Counted from the stretch's first letter, positions 1 to 8,746 are shown. The stretch: 64,000 bases of DNA from Nocardioides marinus (GCF_013408145.1 NZ_JACBZI010000001.1:1278501-1342500); one strand, 5' to 3'. The notes: a model not told the origin generated them from the sequence alone. A program made the numbers and translations.

Positions 1-752
1 TCGCGGACGACCTCCAGGCTGCGGGCCCGGTCGAGGCCGAGCAGCTGGAAGTAGCGCGGGACCACGAAGACCTGACGCTGGTTGAGCTGGCACCAGCGCA
101 CCAGCGAGAGCGTCTGCTGGTCGTCGGCGGAGCCGAAGGCGAAGATCACGTCGTCGACCGACAGGTCGCGCAGCACCGCCGGGAGACGACGGGTGGGACC
201 CAGCAGCGGAGCGCTGAGGGTGCGCGGGTCCACGTCGTCGTCGACGAAGCCGAGCGGCCGCAGGCCGAGGGAGGGGTCGGCGCGCAGTGCTGCCACCAGC
301 TCGCGGCCCACGCGGTCGGCGCCCACCACCACGACCCGGTGCGCCAGCACGCCGTGCCGGCGCAGGCGCCGGACGGCGGCGTAGGCGAGCGAGCGGGAGA
401 CCATCAGGGCGCCGAGCACGGCCAGCAACGTGAGTCCCGCCCCGCGTACGGACTCACCGACCGTGCGCGTGCCGCTGACGTCGAAGGCCATCAGCAGCAC
501 ACTGGCCGTGAGAGCGACGAACGACAGGGCCGGCAGGTCCTCGAGCACCGAGAGCACCAGCCGAGAGCGGTGCAGGTGCAGCGCCCCGGCCACCACCAGG
601 GCACCGAGGACGGCGCCTGCCACCGCGGTCGCCCCTGGAGCGCCTCCGAGGAGGACCGCCGCGAGCATGGCCGCGAGGTCCGAGACCACGAGCGCTGGTG
701 TGATGGAGATGCCGCGCCTGCGCGCGCGTGGACCGGTCATGCGTGCCCCCAT
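1..752 (-). CDS. Polyprenyl glycosylphosphotransferase (sugar transferase), N-terminal part, cut by window edge
   Basis: Reading leftward gives at least 250 residues without a stop. The first ~125 residues hold about four hydrophobic segments (e.g. ALVVSDLAAMLAAVLLGG). A Rossmann-like CoA-binding domain follows, with HRVVVVGADRVGRELVAALR and GLRPLGFVDDD. This is the usual N-terminal half of the WbaP/EpsL-type enzymes that start exopolysaccharide repeat units by putting a sugar phosphate on polyprenyl phosphate at the inner membrane. The catalytic bacterial sugar transferase domain would lie beyond position 1, so the family call rests on the N-terminal half only. I chose ATG 752 because an AGAGGGGG box lies about 11 bases upstream; ATG 740 is in frame and also possible. 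Confidence 0.75.
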   Translation of the reverse strand, partial: MGARMTGPRARRRGISITPALVVSDLAAMLAAVLLGGAPGATAVAGAVLGALVVAGALHLHRSRLVLSVLEDLPALSFVALTASVLLMAFDVSGTRTVGESVRGAGLTLLAVLGALMVSRSLAYAAVRRLRRHGVLAHRVVVVGADRVGRELVAALRADPSLGLRPLGFVDDDVDPRTLSAPLLGPTRRLPAVLRDLSVDDVIFAFGSADDQQTLSLVRWCQLNQRQVFVVPRYFQLLGLDRARSLEVVR

Positions 753-857
753 GGTGCTGAGTGCCCCCTCTTTCGTCGACGTCGGAGGATCGCCCCGACC
801 CGCACAGGCTTCCCCGACGCCGCTGGGCTCAACCGTGCTGGGAGGGTGATCTGCTCG

Positions 858-863
858 TAGGCT
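858..863 (+). promoter_or_regulatory. Leaderless-type -10 (TAGGCT) of the APH-like gene
   Basis: TAGGCT ends 6 bases before the GTG at 870 and there is no Shine-Dalgarno sequence. This fits a leaderless start. Confidence 0.5.
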
Positions 864-869
864 CCGCGG

Positions 870-1724
870 GTGACCAGCGCCCTGTCCCCCGAGACCGCGC
901 GGAGGCTGGACGCGGTGTCCCGGGCGCTGCGCAAGCAGTGGGGCCTGCGGACCGAGTCCGACGAGGTGTGGGGGCACCACTCCCACGTGGTGCCGGTGCG
1001 CACCGACGAGGGGATCCCCGCAGTGCTGAAGGTCGCGGCGGAGGACCAGGAGACCGAGCACGAGGCCCTGGCGCTGCAGCACTGGGGCGGTCGGGGAGCG
1101 GTGCGCCTGCTCCGGGCGGACCCCCGGCGCCGGGCCGTCCTGCTGGAGCGCCTCGAGCGCCGCGACCTCTCCGAGGAGTGGGACGTCCGTGCCTGTGAGG
1201 AGGTCGCCGGGCTCTACCGGCTGCTGCACGTCCCCGCCCCGCCGCAGCTGCTGCCCCTCACGGCGTACGTCGGGCGCTTCGTCGACCCGTTGGCGGGCCT
1301 GCCGCGCGACGCACCCCTGCCGCGCCGGATGGTGGAGCAGTGCCTGGCCCACCTGCGCGACTTGGTCGCCGACGACGCGAGCACCGGCACCATGGTCCAC
1401 GGCGACCTGCACTACGAGAACGTCCTCGCCGACCGGACCGGGGAGTGGGTGGCCATCGACCCGCACGCCATGAGCGGTGACCCGCACTGGGAGCCGGCGC
1501 CGCTGCTCTGGAACCGCCTCGACGAGGCCCGGGGCGACCTGCGTCGCACCGTGCGAGTCCGGTTCGAGACCGTCGTCGACGCCGCCGGGCTGGACGAGGA
1601 CCGGGCGCGCGCGTGGGCGGTGGTGCGGCTGGTGCTCAACGCCTTCCGGGCGGTCCGCTCGGACGGGTCGGACCCGGCGTACGTCACGCGGATGCTCACG
1701 GTGCTCAAGGCGGTGCAGTCGTGA
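870..1724 (+). CDS. Aminoglycoside/hydroxyurea phosphotransferase family protein (APH(6)-like)
   Basis: 284 residues. The kinase-like fold is visible as the catalytic loop VHGDLHYENVLADR (about residues 173-186) followed by VAIDPHAMSGDPHWEPAPLL, in which ID supplies the metal-binding Asp. The DPHWEPAPLLWNR block is typical of the streptomycin 6-kinase/hydroxyurea phosphotransferase family, which phosphorylates small hydroxylated molecules with ATP. The natural substrate cannot be read from the sequence. The gene starts with a GTG preceded by a leaderless-type -10 and its stop overlaps the MFS start (GTGA), so the two are co-translated. A phosphorylating enzyme coupled to an exporter suggests drug or metabolite resistance, which is inference. 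Confidence 0.85.
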   Translation: MTSALSPETARRLDAVSRALRKQWGLRTESDEVWGHHSHVVPVRTDEGIPAVLKVAAEDQETEHEALALQHWGGRGAVRLLRADPRRRAVLLERLERRDLSEEWDVRACEEVAGLYRLLHVPAPPQLLPLTAYVGRFVDPLAGLPRDAPLPRRMVEQCLAHLRDLVADDASTGTMVHGDLHYENVLADRTGEWVAIDPHAMSGDPHWEPAPLLWNRLDEARGDLRRTVRVRFETVVDAAGLDEDRARAWAVVRLVLNAFRAVRSDGSDPAYVTRMLTVLKAVQS

Positions 1725-3067
1725 CGACCACCGACGGCACTCGCAGCCTGCTCGCCGGTGGCTACCGCGGCGCGACGATCGGGTCCTTCGCCCTGGTCTT
1801 CCTCGCGGCGTTCGAGGCGTTGGCCGTCGCCACCGTCATGCCCACCGTGAGCGCCGAGCTCGACGGCCGGGCCTGGTTCGCCGCCGCGTTCTCCGCCGCG
1901 CTCGCCGCCAGCCTGGTGGGCATGGTCGTCGTCGGCCTGTGGGCCGACCGCCGCGGCGCCGTCCGTCCGCTGCTGGCCGCCGTGGCGCTGTTCGGCCTGG
2001 GCCTGCTCGCCGCGGGACTGGCCCCGACGATGCCGGTCCTGGTGGCCGGACGGGTGCTGCAGGGACTCGGCGGGGGAGGGCTGACGGTCGCGCTCTACGT
2101 CCTGGTCGCGCAGGTGTACGACGACGTCGACCGTCCCCGGATCCTCGGGGCGTTCGCGGCCGCCTGGGTGCTCCCCGGCCTGGTCGGGCCCTTCGCCTCC
2201 GGCCTCGTCGCCGACACGGTCGGCTGGCGCTGGGTCTTCCTCGGCGTCCTGGTGCTGACGGGTCTCGCCCTCGCACTGCTCGTGCCCTCGCTGGCCCAGG
2301 TCGAGCCGCCGGCGCCCGCACCGGCGGCCCGGGGAGGGCTGCGACGGGTGGGCCTGGCCGCGGCGGTCGCCGCGGGGCTGCTGGCCCTCAACGCCCTCGC
2401 CGGCCTGCCGCGCGGGACCGCCTGGCCACTCAGCGTGCTCGCGCTGGGGCTCGCGCTGTGGTCGCTGCGTCCGCTGCTGCCCCGGGGCACCCTCCGCGCC
2501 GCGCCCGGGCTCCCGGCGGTGGTCGCGCTGCGGGGGGCGGTGGGCGCGACCTTCTTCGCCACCGAGGCCTACCTGCCCTACCTCCTCCAGGAGCAGTACG
2601 ACGCCGGGCTGGCCACCAGCGGCCTGGTCCTCACCGCGGCGACCCTGGGGTGGGCCGGCGCCTCCCAGGTGCAGGCGCGCCTCGGTGCGCGGCTCAGCGA
2701 CGAGGCCGCCCTCCGCGCGGGAGCGCTGGGGCTGGCCGCCGGGGTGCTGGTGATCCTGGTGGTGGCTGTGCTGGACCTGCCCGGCGCGCTCGTGGTGCTC
2801 GGCTGGCTCGCGGCGGCTGCGGGCATGGGGCTGATGTACCCCCGCATCACGCGTGCCGTCCTGGCCCGCAGCGACGCGCGGGAGCGGGGCTCGGCCTCGG
2901 CGGCCGTCACCCTGGCCGACGCCGTCGGGGCGGCTTCCGCCGTGGCGCTGGCCGGGCTGGTCTTCACCAGCGTGGGGACGGCCGCGGACCGGGAGGCGTT
3001 CGTGGCGGTCCTGCTGCTCACCTCGCTGGCCGGCGTCGGGGCCGTGGCGGTCTCCCGCCGGGTCTAG
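1721..3067 (+). CDS. MFS transporter (drug/metabolite exporter type)
   Basis: 448 residues, largely hydrophobic, with 12-14 predicted membrane segments. The MFS loop 2-3 signature is seen as GLWADRRGAVRPLL, and the motif-C-like GFVGPxG of exporters appears as LPGLVGPFASGLVAD. The start GTG at 1721 overlaps the stop of the phosphotransferase gene by 4 bases. A longer open frame extends upstream to 1613, but it would lie inside the phosphotransferase. Likely a proton-coupled efflux pump of the DHA family; the substrate is unknown. Two G+C-rich hairpins follow the stop. Confidence 0.88.
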   Translation: MTTTDGTRSLLAGGYRGATIGSFALVFLAAFEALAVATVMPTVSAELDGRAWFAAAFSAALAASLVGMVVVGLWADRRGAVRPLLAAVALFGLGLLAAGLAPTMPVLVAGRVLQGLGGGGLTVALYVLVAQVYDDVDRPRILGAFAAAWVLPGLVGPFASGLVADTVGWRWVFLGVLVLTGLALALLVPSLAQVEPPAPAPAARGGLRRVGLAAAVAAGLLALNALAGLPRGTAWPLSVLALGLALWSLRPLLPRGTLRAAPGLPAVVALRGAVGATFFATEAYLPYLLQEQYDAGLATSGLVLTAATLGWAGASQVQARLGARLSDEAALRAGALGLAAGVLVILVVAVLDLPGALVVLGWLAAAAGMGLMYPRITRAVLARSDARERGSASAAVTLADAVGAASAVALAGLVFTSVGTAADREAFVAVLLLTSLAGVGAVAVSRRV

Positions 3068-3088
3068 CGGCACTCGGCACCTGCCCAG

Positions 3089-3144
3089 GGTCCCCGCGGT
3101 CCGGGACCTTCGCCCCATCCCTCCGGGGGGTCCCCGGCGGAGGG
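3089..3144 (+). terminator. Double hairpin after the MFS gene
   Basis: GGTCCC (3089-3094) pairs with GGGACC (3103-3108), and CCCTCCG (3119-3125) pairs with CGGAGGG (3138-3144). No T-run follows, as is common in actinobacteria. Possible terminator between the MFS gene and the flavoprotein. Confidence 0.4.
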
Positions 3145-3200
3145 TGGAGGTGGGCCGCGGAGCGACCGCGGACACCCGGAGCAGTCAGAGGGAGCGGGTC

Positions 3201-4400
3201 ATGCGCAAGAAGGTCCTGGTACTGGGCGGCAACTTCGGCGGTCTCACGGCCGCCCTGGCCGTCAAGCACGAGCTGGAGGGGGACGTCGACGTCACGGTGG
3301 TCTCCAAGGACGACCAGTTCCTGTTCAACCCCAGCCTGATCTGGCTGCCGTTCGGCAAGCGCGACCGTGGCGACCTCACCTTCCCGATCGCCCCCACGTT
3401 CGAGAGCCACGGGGTGGACTTCGAGCACGTGGCCGCGACGGGGATCGACGCCGACGGCAAGCAGGTGACGCTGGCGGACGGCCGCACGCTCGACTACGAC
3501 TACCTCGTCATCGCCACCGGCTACCGCAACAACGACGACGTGGTCCCCGGCTACCGCGAGAACGCGGTCACCATCACCACGCTCTCCGACGCCGAGCACG
3601 CGGGCACCGCCTGGCAGCGCTACCTGGAGGACCCCGGTGACATCGTCATCGCCGCCACCCAGGGGGCCGGGTGCTTCGGCGCGGCCTACGAGTTCCTGTT
3701 CAACACCTCCTACCAGCTGCGCAAGGCGGGGCTGCACAAGGACGTGAGGCTCAGCTACGTCACCAGCGAGCCGTTCCTGGGCCACTTCGGCATCGGCGGG
3801 CTCCCGCACGGCGAGCAGCTGCTGAAGATGTTCTTGAAGAAGGAGGGCATCACCGCCCACCTCGACGCCGGTATCGACCACGTCGCCGAGGACGCGATCG
3901 TGCTGGCCGACGGCACCGAGCTGCCCTCGGCGTACTCCATGGTCGTGCCGCCGTTCCTGGGCCAGGAGTTCCTGCTGGCCAGCGGCCTGACCGACGACAA
4001 GGGCTACGTCCGGGTCCGCGACACCTACCAGACCGAGAAGTACGACGACGTGTACGCCGTGGGCATCGCCGCCGCCGTGGACGTGCCGTGGCAGACGCCC
4101 ACCCCGGTGGGCATCCCCAAGACCGGGTTCCCGACCGAGCAGATGGCGCACACGGCCGCCAAGAACATCGCCGCCCAGGTGCGGGGCGAGGTGCCCGAGC
4201 ACGAGCAGGCCTTCGGCGACATCAAGGCGATCTGCGTGATGGACGCCGGCAACAACGGCGTGGTCATCCTGGCGGACAAGATGCTGCCCCCGCGCAAGCA
4301 CGGGGTCCTGATCCCGGGGCCGCAGGCGCACCTGATGAAGCTGGGCTTCGAGAAGTACTTCATGTGGAAGATGCGGCACGGCTACGTCCAGCTGCCGTGA
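3201..4400 (+). CDS. Sulfide:quinone oxidoreductase-like FAD/NAD(P) flavoprotein
   Basis: 399 residues. The N-terminal dinucleotide-binding motif is VLGGNFGGLTAAL (7-19), and the second flavin contact YLVIATGYR is at 101-109. The C-terminal part carries VGIPKTGFPTEQMAHTAA, a typical SQR/NDH-2 segment. Cys158 (in QGAGCFGAAYEF) and Cys345 (in AICVMDAG) sit where two of the three redox cysteines of SQR are expected; the third is missing. The enzyme would oxidise sulfide, or a related thiol or persulfide, and pass electrons to the quinone pool at the membrane. The start ATG 3201 follows AGAGGGAG. Other possibilities are a flavocytochrome-c-like or NDH-2-like oxidoreductase. The MOSC gene lies 21 bases downstream. 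Confidence 0.8.
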   Translation: MRKKVLVLGGNFGGLTAALAVKHELEGDVDVTVVSKDDQFLFNPSLIWLPFGKRDRGDLTFPIAPTFESHGVDFEHVAATGIDADGKQVTLADGRTLDYDYLVIATGYRNNDDVVPGYRENAVTITTLSDAEHAGTAWQRYLEDPGDIVIAATQGAGCFGAAYEFLFNTSYQLRKAGLHKDVRLSYVTSEPFLGHFGIGGLPHGEQLLKMFLKKEGITAHLDAGIDHVAEDAIVLADGTELPSAYSMVVPPFLGQEFLLASGLTDDKGYVRVRDTYQTEKYDDVYAVGIAAAVDVPWQTPTPVGIPKTGFPTEQMAHTAAKNIAAQVRGEVPEHEQAFGDIKAICVMDAGNNGVVILADKMLPPRKHGVLIPGPQAHLMKLGFEKYFMWKMRHGYVQLP

Positions 4401-4421
4401 CCCCTGGGAGAGGATGTGCGC

Positions 4422-5066
4422 GTGGCGCACATCCTCTCCGTCAACGTCGGCCGGCCCCGCGAGGCGGCCTGGGCCGGCATCGGTCGCACCTCCATCGACA
4501 AGACCACGGTCAGCGGGGCCGTCCGGGTGGGACGGCTGGGCCTGGACGGGGACGAGGTCTCCGACACCAGGCACCACGGCGGTCCCGACCAGGCGGTCTA
4601 CGTCTTCGCCCGCGAGGACCTCGACCACTGGGAGGGCGAGCTCGGCCAGCCGATCCCGGACGGCCAGTTCGGGGAGAACCTCACGACGTCGGGCATCGAC
4701 GTCAACGAGGCCGAGATCGGCGAGCGCTGGCAGGTCGGGGAGGTGCTCCTCGAGGTCCGCTCGGTGCGCACCCCGTGCAACGACTTCAAGGTCTGGATGG
4801 GCCGCACCGGCTACGACAGCACCGCCTGGGTACGACGCTTCGCGCAGCTCGCCCGGCCCGGCCCGTACCTCCGGGTGCTCGGCGAGGGGTCGGTGCGAGC
4901 CGGTGACGAGCTCACCGTGGTGCACCGCCCGGGGCACGGTGTCACGGTGAGCACGATGTTCCGGGCGCTGCACACCGACCACGCGCTGCTGCCGCGGCTG
5001 CTGGAGGTGCCGGACCTGGTGCCGCGGGCGCGGGAGAAGGCCGAGTCCTACCTGGCCGGTCGGTGA
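4422..5066 (+). CDS. MOSC domain protein (YiiM-like)
   Basis: 214 residues. The MOSC fold is indicated by DEVSDTRHHGGPDQAVYVFAR, FGENLTTSGID and the conserved cysteine in VRTPCNDFKVWM. A C-terminal helical extension (VPRAREKAESYL) resembles the 3-alpha domain of YiiM-type proteins. MOSC proteins bind molybdenum cofactor or carry sulfur, and YiiM-type members reduce N-hydroxylated substrates. The start is probably GTG 4422, which sits 8 bases after GGGAGAGGA; GTG 4416 in the same frame is too close to that site. Only 21 bases separate it from the SQR-like gene, so a joint sulfur or redox role is plausible but inferred. Confidence 0.85.
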   Translation: MAHILSVNVGRPREAAWAGIGRTSIDKTTVSGAVRVGRLGLDGDEVSDTRHHGGPDQAVYVFAREDLDHWEGELGQPIPDGQFGENLTTSGIDVNEAEIGERWQVGEVLLEVRSVRTPCNDFKVWMGRTGYDSTAWVRRFAQLARPGPYLRVLGEGSVRAGDELTVVHRPGHGVTVSTMFRALHTDHALLPRLLEVPDLVPRAREKAESYLAGR

Positions 5067-5099
5067 TCCGGCGTCGGCCGGTGCATCTTGCTGCGTGGG

Positions 5100-5133
5100 T
5101 TGCTACGCGCGAGTAGGCAAAGTGACATAGGTT
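5100..5133 (+). promoter_or_regulatory. Inverted repeat and -10 upstream of the acyl-CoA ligase gene
   Basis: TTGCTAC (5100-5106) and GTAGGCAA (5113-5120) form an inverted repeat with a one-base bulge and a 6-base centre. TAGGTT at 5128-5133 is a plausible -10. A repressor dyad just upstream of a -10 would fit lipid-responsive control; the regulator is unknown. Confidence 0.4.
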
Positions 5134-5197
5134 ACGAGCCACACCCGACGCCGGAGGGGGCGCCGGGAGTCCCGCCGCACTCTCGTACAGGAGCGAC

Positions 5198-7018
5198 ATG
5201 CCCGCCAACAGAGACGCCAGCTTCGTCGACAACCTCGCCCAGAACGTCGCGGTCCTCTTCCTGGACCGCGTCGAGACCTCACCGCAGGCCGAGGCCTTCC
5301 GCTTCCCCGTGGGGGAGGCCTGGGAGTCGGTCACCTGGAAGCAGGCGGGCGAGCGGGTCAGCCGGCTGGCCGCGGGCCTGCTCTCGCTCGGCCTGACCAG
5401 CGAGCAGCGCGTCGGCATCGCCTCCGGCACCCGCTACGAGTGGATCCTCGCCGACCTGGCGGTCATGTGCGCCGGGGGTGCGACCACCACGGTCTACCCG
5501 ACGACCAACGCCGAGGACACCGCCTACATCGTCGGTGACGCCGAGTGCCAGGTGGTCTTCGCCGAGGACGACGAGCAGGTCGCCAAGCTGACCGAGGAGA
5601 AGTCCCAGATCCCCACCGTCAAGAAGGTCGTCGTCTTCGACGGCACCACCGACGGTGACTGGCTGATCGGGCTCGACGACCTCGAGAAGCTCGGGGAGGC
5701 CTACCTCGCCGAGCACCCCGGTGTGATCGAGGAGACCGCCACGTCGATCGCTCCCGACGCGCTCGCCACCTTGATCTACACCTCCGGCACCACCGGCAAG
5801 CCGAAGGGCGTGCGGCTGCTGCACCGTGGGTGGGTCTACGAGGGTGCCGCGATCAAGTCGCAGAACATCCTGCACGAGGACGACCTGCAGTTCCTGTGGC
5901 TGCCGATGGCCCACTCCTTCGGCAAGGTGCTGCTCTCCACCCAGCTGGCCTGTGGCTTCGCGACCGCCATCGACGGTCGGGTCGAGAAGATCGTGGACAA
6001 CCTGGGCGTCGTGAAGCCGACCTTCATGGGTGCCGCGCCGCGCATCTTCGAGAAGGCCCACGCGCGCATCGTGACGATGACCGCCTCCGAAGGCGGCGCC
6101 AAGGAGAAGATCTTCCAGCAGGCCTTCAAGGTCGGCATCGAGGTCGACAAGCGCAAGCGCGAGGGCAAGAGCATCCCGCTCGGGCTCAAGATCCAGCACG
6201 GCCTGTTCGACAAGCTGGTCTTCTCCAAGGTCCGTGAGCGCTTCGGTGGCCGGGTGAAGTTCTTCATCTCCGGCTCGGCTGCGCTCAACGCCGAGATCGC
6301 CGAGTGGTTCCACGCCGCGGGCATCCTCATCCTCGAGGGCTACGGCATGACCGAGAACTCCGCCGGCGCCACCGTGAACCACCCCGACGAGTACAAGATG
6401 GGCACGGTCGGCCAGGCCTTCCCCGGGTCCGAGGTCCGCATCGGCGAGGGCGGTGAGGTCCAGCTGCGCGGCCCGCACATCATGGCCGGCTACCACAACC
6501 TGCCCGACAAGACCGCCGAGACGCTCACCGAGGACGGCTGGCTGCGCACCGGTGACAAGGGCGAGATCGACGCCGACGGCTTCCTCACCATCACCGGCCG
6601 CATCAAGGAGCTGTTCAAGACCTCCGGCGGCAAGTACGTCGCGCCCCCGGCGATCGAGTCGAAGTTCAAGGCGCTGTGCCCCTACGCCAGCCAGTTCATG
6701 GTCTTCGGGGCCGAGCGCAACTTCGTCGTCGCGCTGGTGACCCTCGACCCCGACGCGATGGCGGGCTGGGCCGAGGAGAACGGCATGTCTGGCAAGTCCT
6801 ACACCGAGATCGTCCAGTCCCAGCCGGTCAAGGACATGGTGGCCGGCTACGTCGAGCAGCTCAACGCCAAGCTGAACCGCTGGGAGACGATCAAGAAGTG
6901 GGAGATCCTCGACCACGACCTGACCATCGAGTCCGGTGAGCTGACCCCCTCGATGAAGGTCAAGCGCGCGGTCGTCGAGGGCAACAACAAGGACCTGATC
7001 GACAGCTTCTACGGCTGA
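5198..7018 (+). CDS. Long-chain fatty acid-CoA ligase / AMP-binding enzyme (FadD15-like)
   Basis: 606 residues, the usual size for long-chain acyl-CoA synthetases. The P-loop-like AMP-binding motif LIYTSGTTGKPKG is near residue 190. YGMTENS (about 385) and DGWLRTGDKGEIDADGFL (about 445) are the adenylation and hinge motifs, and GRIKELFKTSGGKY follows them. It activates fatty acids with ATP and CoA in the cytoplasm or at the membrane, feeding beta-oxidation or lipid synthesis. ATG 5198 follows AGGAG with a good spacing. An inverted repeat upstream may be an operator, and a perfect 19-bp hairpin ends the unit. Confidence 0.93.
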   Translation: MPANRDASFVDNLAQNVAVLFLDRVETSPQAEAFRFPVGEAWESVTWKQAGERVSRLAAGLLSLGLTSEQRVGIASGTRYEWILADLAVMCAGGATTTVYPTTNAEDTAYIVGDAECQVVFAEDDEQVAKLTEEKSQIPTVKKVVVFDGTTDGDWLIGLDDLEKLGEAYLAEHPGVIEETATSIAPDALATLIYTSGTTGKPKGVRLLHRGWVYEGAAIKSQNILHEDDLQFLWLPMAHSFGKVLLSTQLACGFATAIDGRVEKIVDNLGVVKPTFMGAAPRIFEKAHARIVTMTASEGGAKEKIFQQAFKVGIEVDKRKREGKSIPLGLKIQHGLFDKLVFSKVRERFGGRVKFFISGSAALNAEIAEWFHAAGILILEGYGMTENSAGATVNHPDEYKMGTVGQAFPGSEVRIGEGGEVQLRGPHIMAGYHNLPDKTAETLTEDGWLRTGDKGEIDADGFLTITGRIKELFKTSGGKYVAPPAIESKFKALCPYASQFMVFGAERNFVVALVTLDPDAMAGWAEENGMSGKSYTEIVQSQPVKDMVAGYVEQLNAKLNRWETIKKWEILDHDLTIESGELTPSMKVKRAVVEGNNKDLIDSFYG

Positions 7019-7025
7019 GTCCGCC

Positions 7026-7067
7026 CGACGCCCCGGTCCGCAGCCGCCGCTGCGGACCGGGGCGTCG
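7026..7067 (+). terminator. Perfect 19-bp hairpin after the acyl-CoA ligase gene
   Basis: Positions 7026-7044 pair without mismatch with 7049-7067 around the 4-base loop CGCC. No T-tract follows. The position, 7 bases after the stop codon, makes an intrinsic terminator of the actinobacterial type likely. Confidence 0.8.
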
Positions 7068-7099
7068 TCGCGTCCGGGGCGCGGGGGAGGATGGGGTCC

Positions 7100-8323
7100 A
7101 TGCCCTCCTCCCTGCCCGACGGTGACCCGGCCCCCGCGGACGGCTCGCTCCCGCCCGAGGCGCTGGCGGGCATAGGTCAGCGCCCCTTCGGGCTCTACGT
7201 GCACGTCCCGTTCTGCGCGGTGCGCTGCGGCTACTGCGACTTCAACACCTACACCGCCGAGGAGCTCGGGCCGGCCACCGTGCCCGGTGCCTCCCGGGCG
7301 ACGTACGCCGACGCGGCCGTCGCCGAGATCCGCCGCATCCGCGGGGTGCTCGGCGAGCGAGACGTGCGCGTCGACACGGTGTTCCTCGGCGGGGGCACCC
7401 CGACCCTGCTGCCGCCCGAGGACCTCGCCTCGGTGCTCGAGGCGGCGCGCGAGGAGCTCGGGCTGGAACCGGACGTGGAGGTGACCACCGAGGCGAACCC
7501 CGACTCGGTGACCCCGGAGGGGCTGGCGCGGCTCCGCGAGGCCGGCTTCACCCGGATCTCCTTCGGCATGCAGTCCCAGGTCTCGCACGTCCTGGCGGTC
7601 CTCGACCGCACCCACGACCCGCTGCGGGTGCCGCAGGCGGTGACCTGGGCGCGGGAGGCCGGCTTCGAGCAGGTCTCCCTCGACCTGATCTACGGCACGC
7701 CGGGGGAGTCGCTGGCCGACTGGGAGACCTCGATCGAGGCGGCGCTGGCCTGCGGGCCCGACCACGTGTCGGCCTACTCCCTGATCGTCGAGGACGGCAC
7801 GGCGCTGGCCCGCCGCGTGCGCCGCGGCGAGCTGCCGGCCCCCGACGAGGACGACCTCGCCGACAAGTACGAGCTCGCCGACGAGCGGTTCCGGGCCGTC
7901 GGGCTGGAGTGGTACGAGGTCTCCAACTGGTCCACCGGTCCCGCGACCCGGTGCCGGCACAACCTGCTCTACTGGACCGGCGCCGACTGGTGGGGTGTGG
8001 GCCCGGGCGCCCACAGCCACGTCGGCGGCGTGCGCTGGTGGAACGTCAAGCACCCCGCGGCGTACGCCGAGCGGCTGGCCGCGGGCCGCAGCCCGGCGCT
8101 GGCCCGGGAGGTGCTCTCGGCCGAGGACCGGCGGGTCGAGCGCGTGCTGCTGGAGCTGCGGCTGCGCGAGGGGCTGCCGTGTGACGTGCTCGACGGCGAC
8201 GGCCTGGCCGCCCTCCCGGCCCTGGTCGAGCGAGGGCTGCTGCGGCAGGTGGGGGACCGGCTGGTCCTCACCGACGCCGCCCGGCTGCTCGCCGACGCGG
8301 TGGTCCGGGAGCTGTTGTCCTGA
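7100..8323 (+). CDS. hemW: Radical SAM heme chaperone HemW
   Basis: 407 residues. The radical SAM cluster motif CAVRCGYC (CX3CX2C) follows HVPF near the N-terminus. FLGGGTPTLL, the SAM-binding segment EANPDSVTPEGL and the HNLLYWTGADWWGVGPGAHS block are hallmarks of the HemN/HemW family. The short N-terminus and the single cysteine trio fit HemW, which inserts heme into respiratory enzymes, rather than the oxygen-independent coproporphyrinogen dehydrogenase HemN. I prefer ATG 7100 because GGGGGAGG ends 10 bases before it; ATG 7091 in the same frame would touch that site. Confidence 0.92.
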   Translation: MPSSLPDGDPAPADGSLPPEALAGIGQRPFGLYVHVPFCAVRCGYCDFNTYTAEELGPATVPGASRATYADAAVAEIRRIRGVLGERDVRVDTVFLGGGTPTLLPPEDLASVLEAAREELGLEPDVEVTTEANPDSVTPEGLARLREAGFTRISFGMQSQVSHVLAVLDRTHDPLRVPQAVTWAREAGFEQVSLDLIYGTPGESLADWETSIEAALACGPDHVSAYSLIVEDGTALARRVRRGELPAPDEDDLADKYELADERFRAVGLEWYEVSNWSTGPATRCRHNLLYWTGADWWGVGPGAHSHVGGVRWWNVKHPAAYAERLAAGRSPALAREVLSAEDRRVERVLLELRLREGLPCDVLDGDGLAALPALVERGLLRQVGDRLVLTDAARLLADAVVRELLS

Positions 8324-8329
8324 GCCAGG

Positions 8330-8746
8330 TCAGCTGACCAGGCGCAGGGTGAGCGGGTAGCGGTACTCCTCGCCGTTGGCCGAGCGGATGGTGCCGATGA
8401 GGGTGAAGACCACCCACAGCACGCCGACGAGGACGAGCAGCAGCAGACCCACGAGCACGAGGACCAGGACGCCGGAGACGACGGCGTAGATCAGCATCGA
8501 GACCTGGAAGTTCAGCGACTCCACCGCCTGGCGGCGCACGTAGGGCGACTCGTTGCCCTTGAGCAGCAGCACCAGCAGCGGGCCGAGGAAGGCCAGGGCG
8601 ACGAAGGCGCCCACGAAGGCCGACCAGTGGGCGGCCGCGCCCCAGGTCTTCTCCTCCCCGGGGGACATCGGCGGGCAACCCCAGCCCCCCGGGCCGGGCA
8701 TCGGGCCGGGCGTCGGGGGTGGTCCCTGCGGCGGCACCTGGCTCAT
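8330..8746 (-). CDS. DUF4870 (Tic20-like) small membrane protein
   Basis: 138 residues. A Pro/Gly-rich N-terminus (about 1-28) precedes EEKTWGAAAHWSAFVGAFV and three to four hydrophobic segments with NESPYVRRQAVESLNFQ between them, the DUF4870 signature. It ends with IRSANGEEYRYPLTLRLV. The family is membrane-bound and of unknown function. Its ATG overlaps the stop of the DUF3097 gene (ATGA), so the two form one leftward unit. Confidence 0.85.
   Translation of the reverse strand: MSQVPPQGPPPTPGPMPGPGGWGCPPMSPGEEKTWGAAAHWSAFVGAFVALAFLGPLLVLLLKGNESPYVRRQAVESLNFQVSMLIYAVVSGVLVLVLVGLLLLVLVGVLWVVFTLIGTIRSANGEEYRYPLTLRLVS

Noticed and set aside
7100..8323. Oxygen-independent coproporphyrinogen III dehydrogenase HemN
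   Set aside because: Short N-terminus, a single CX3CX2C cluster motif and the HNLLYW pattern fit the chaperone HemW.
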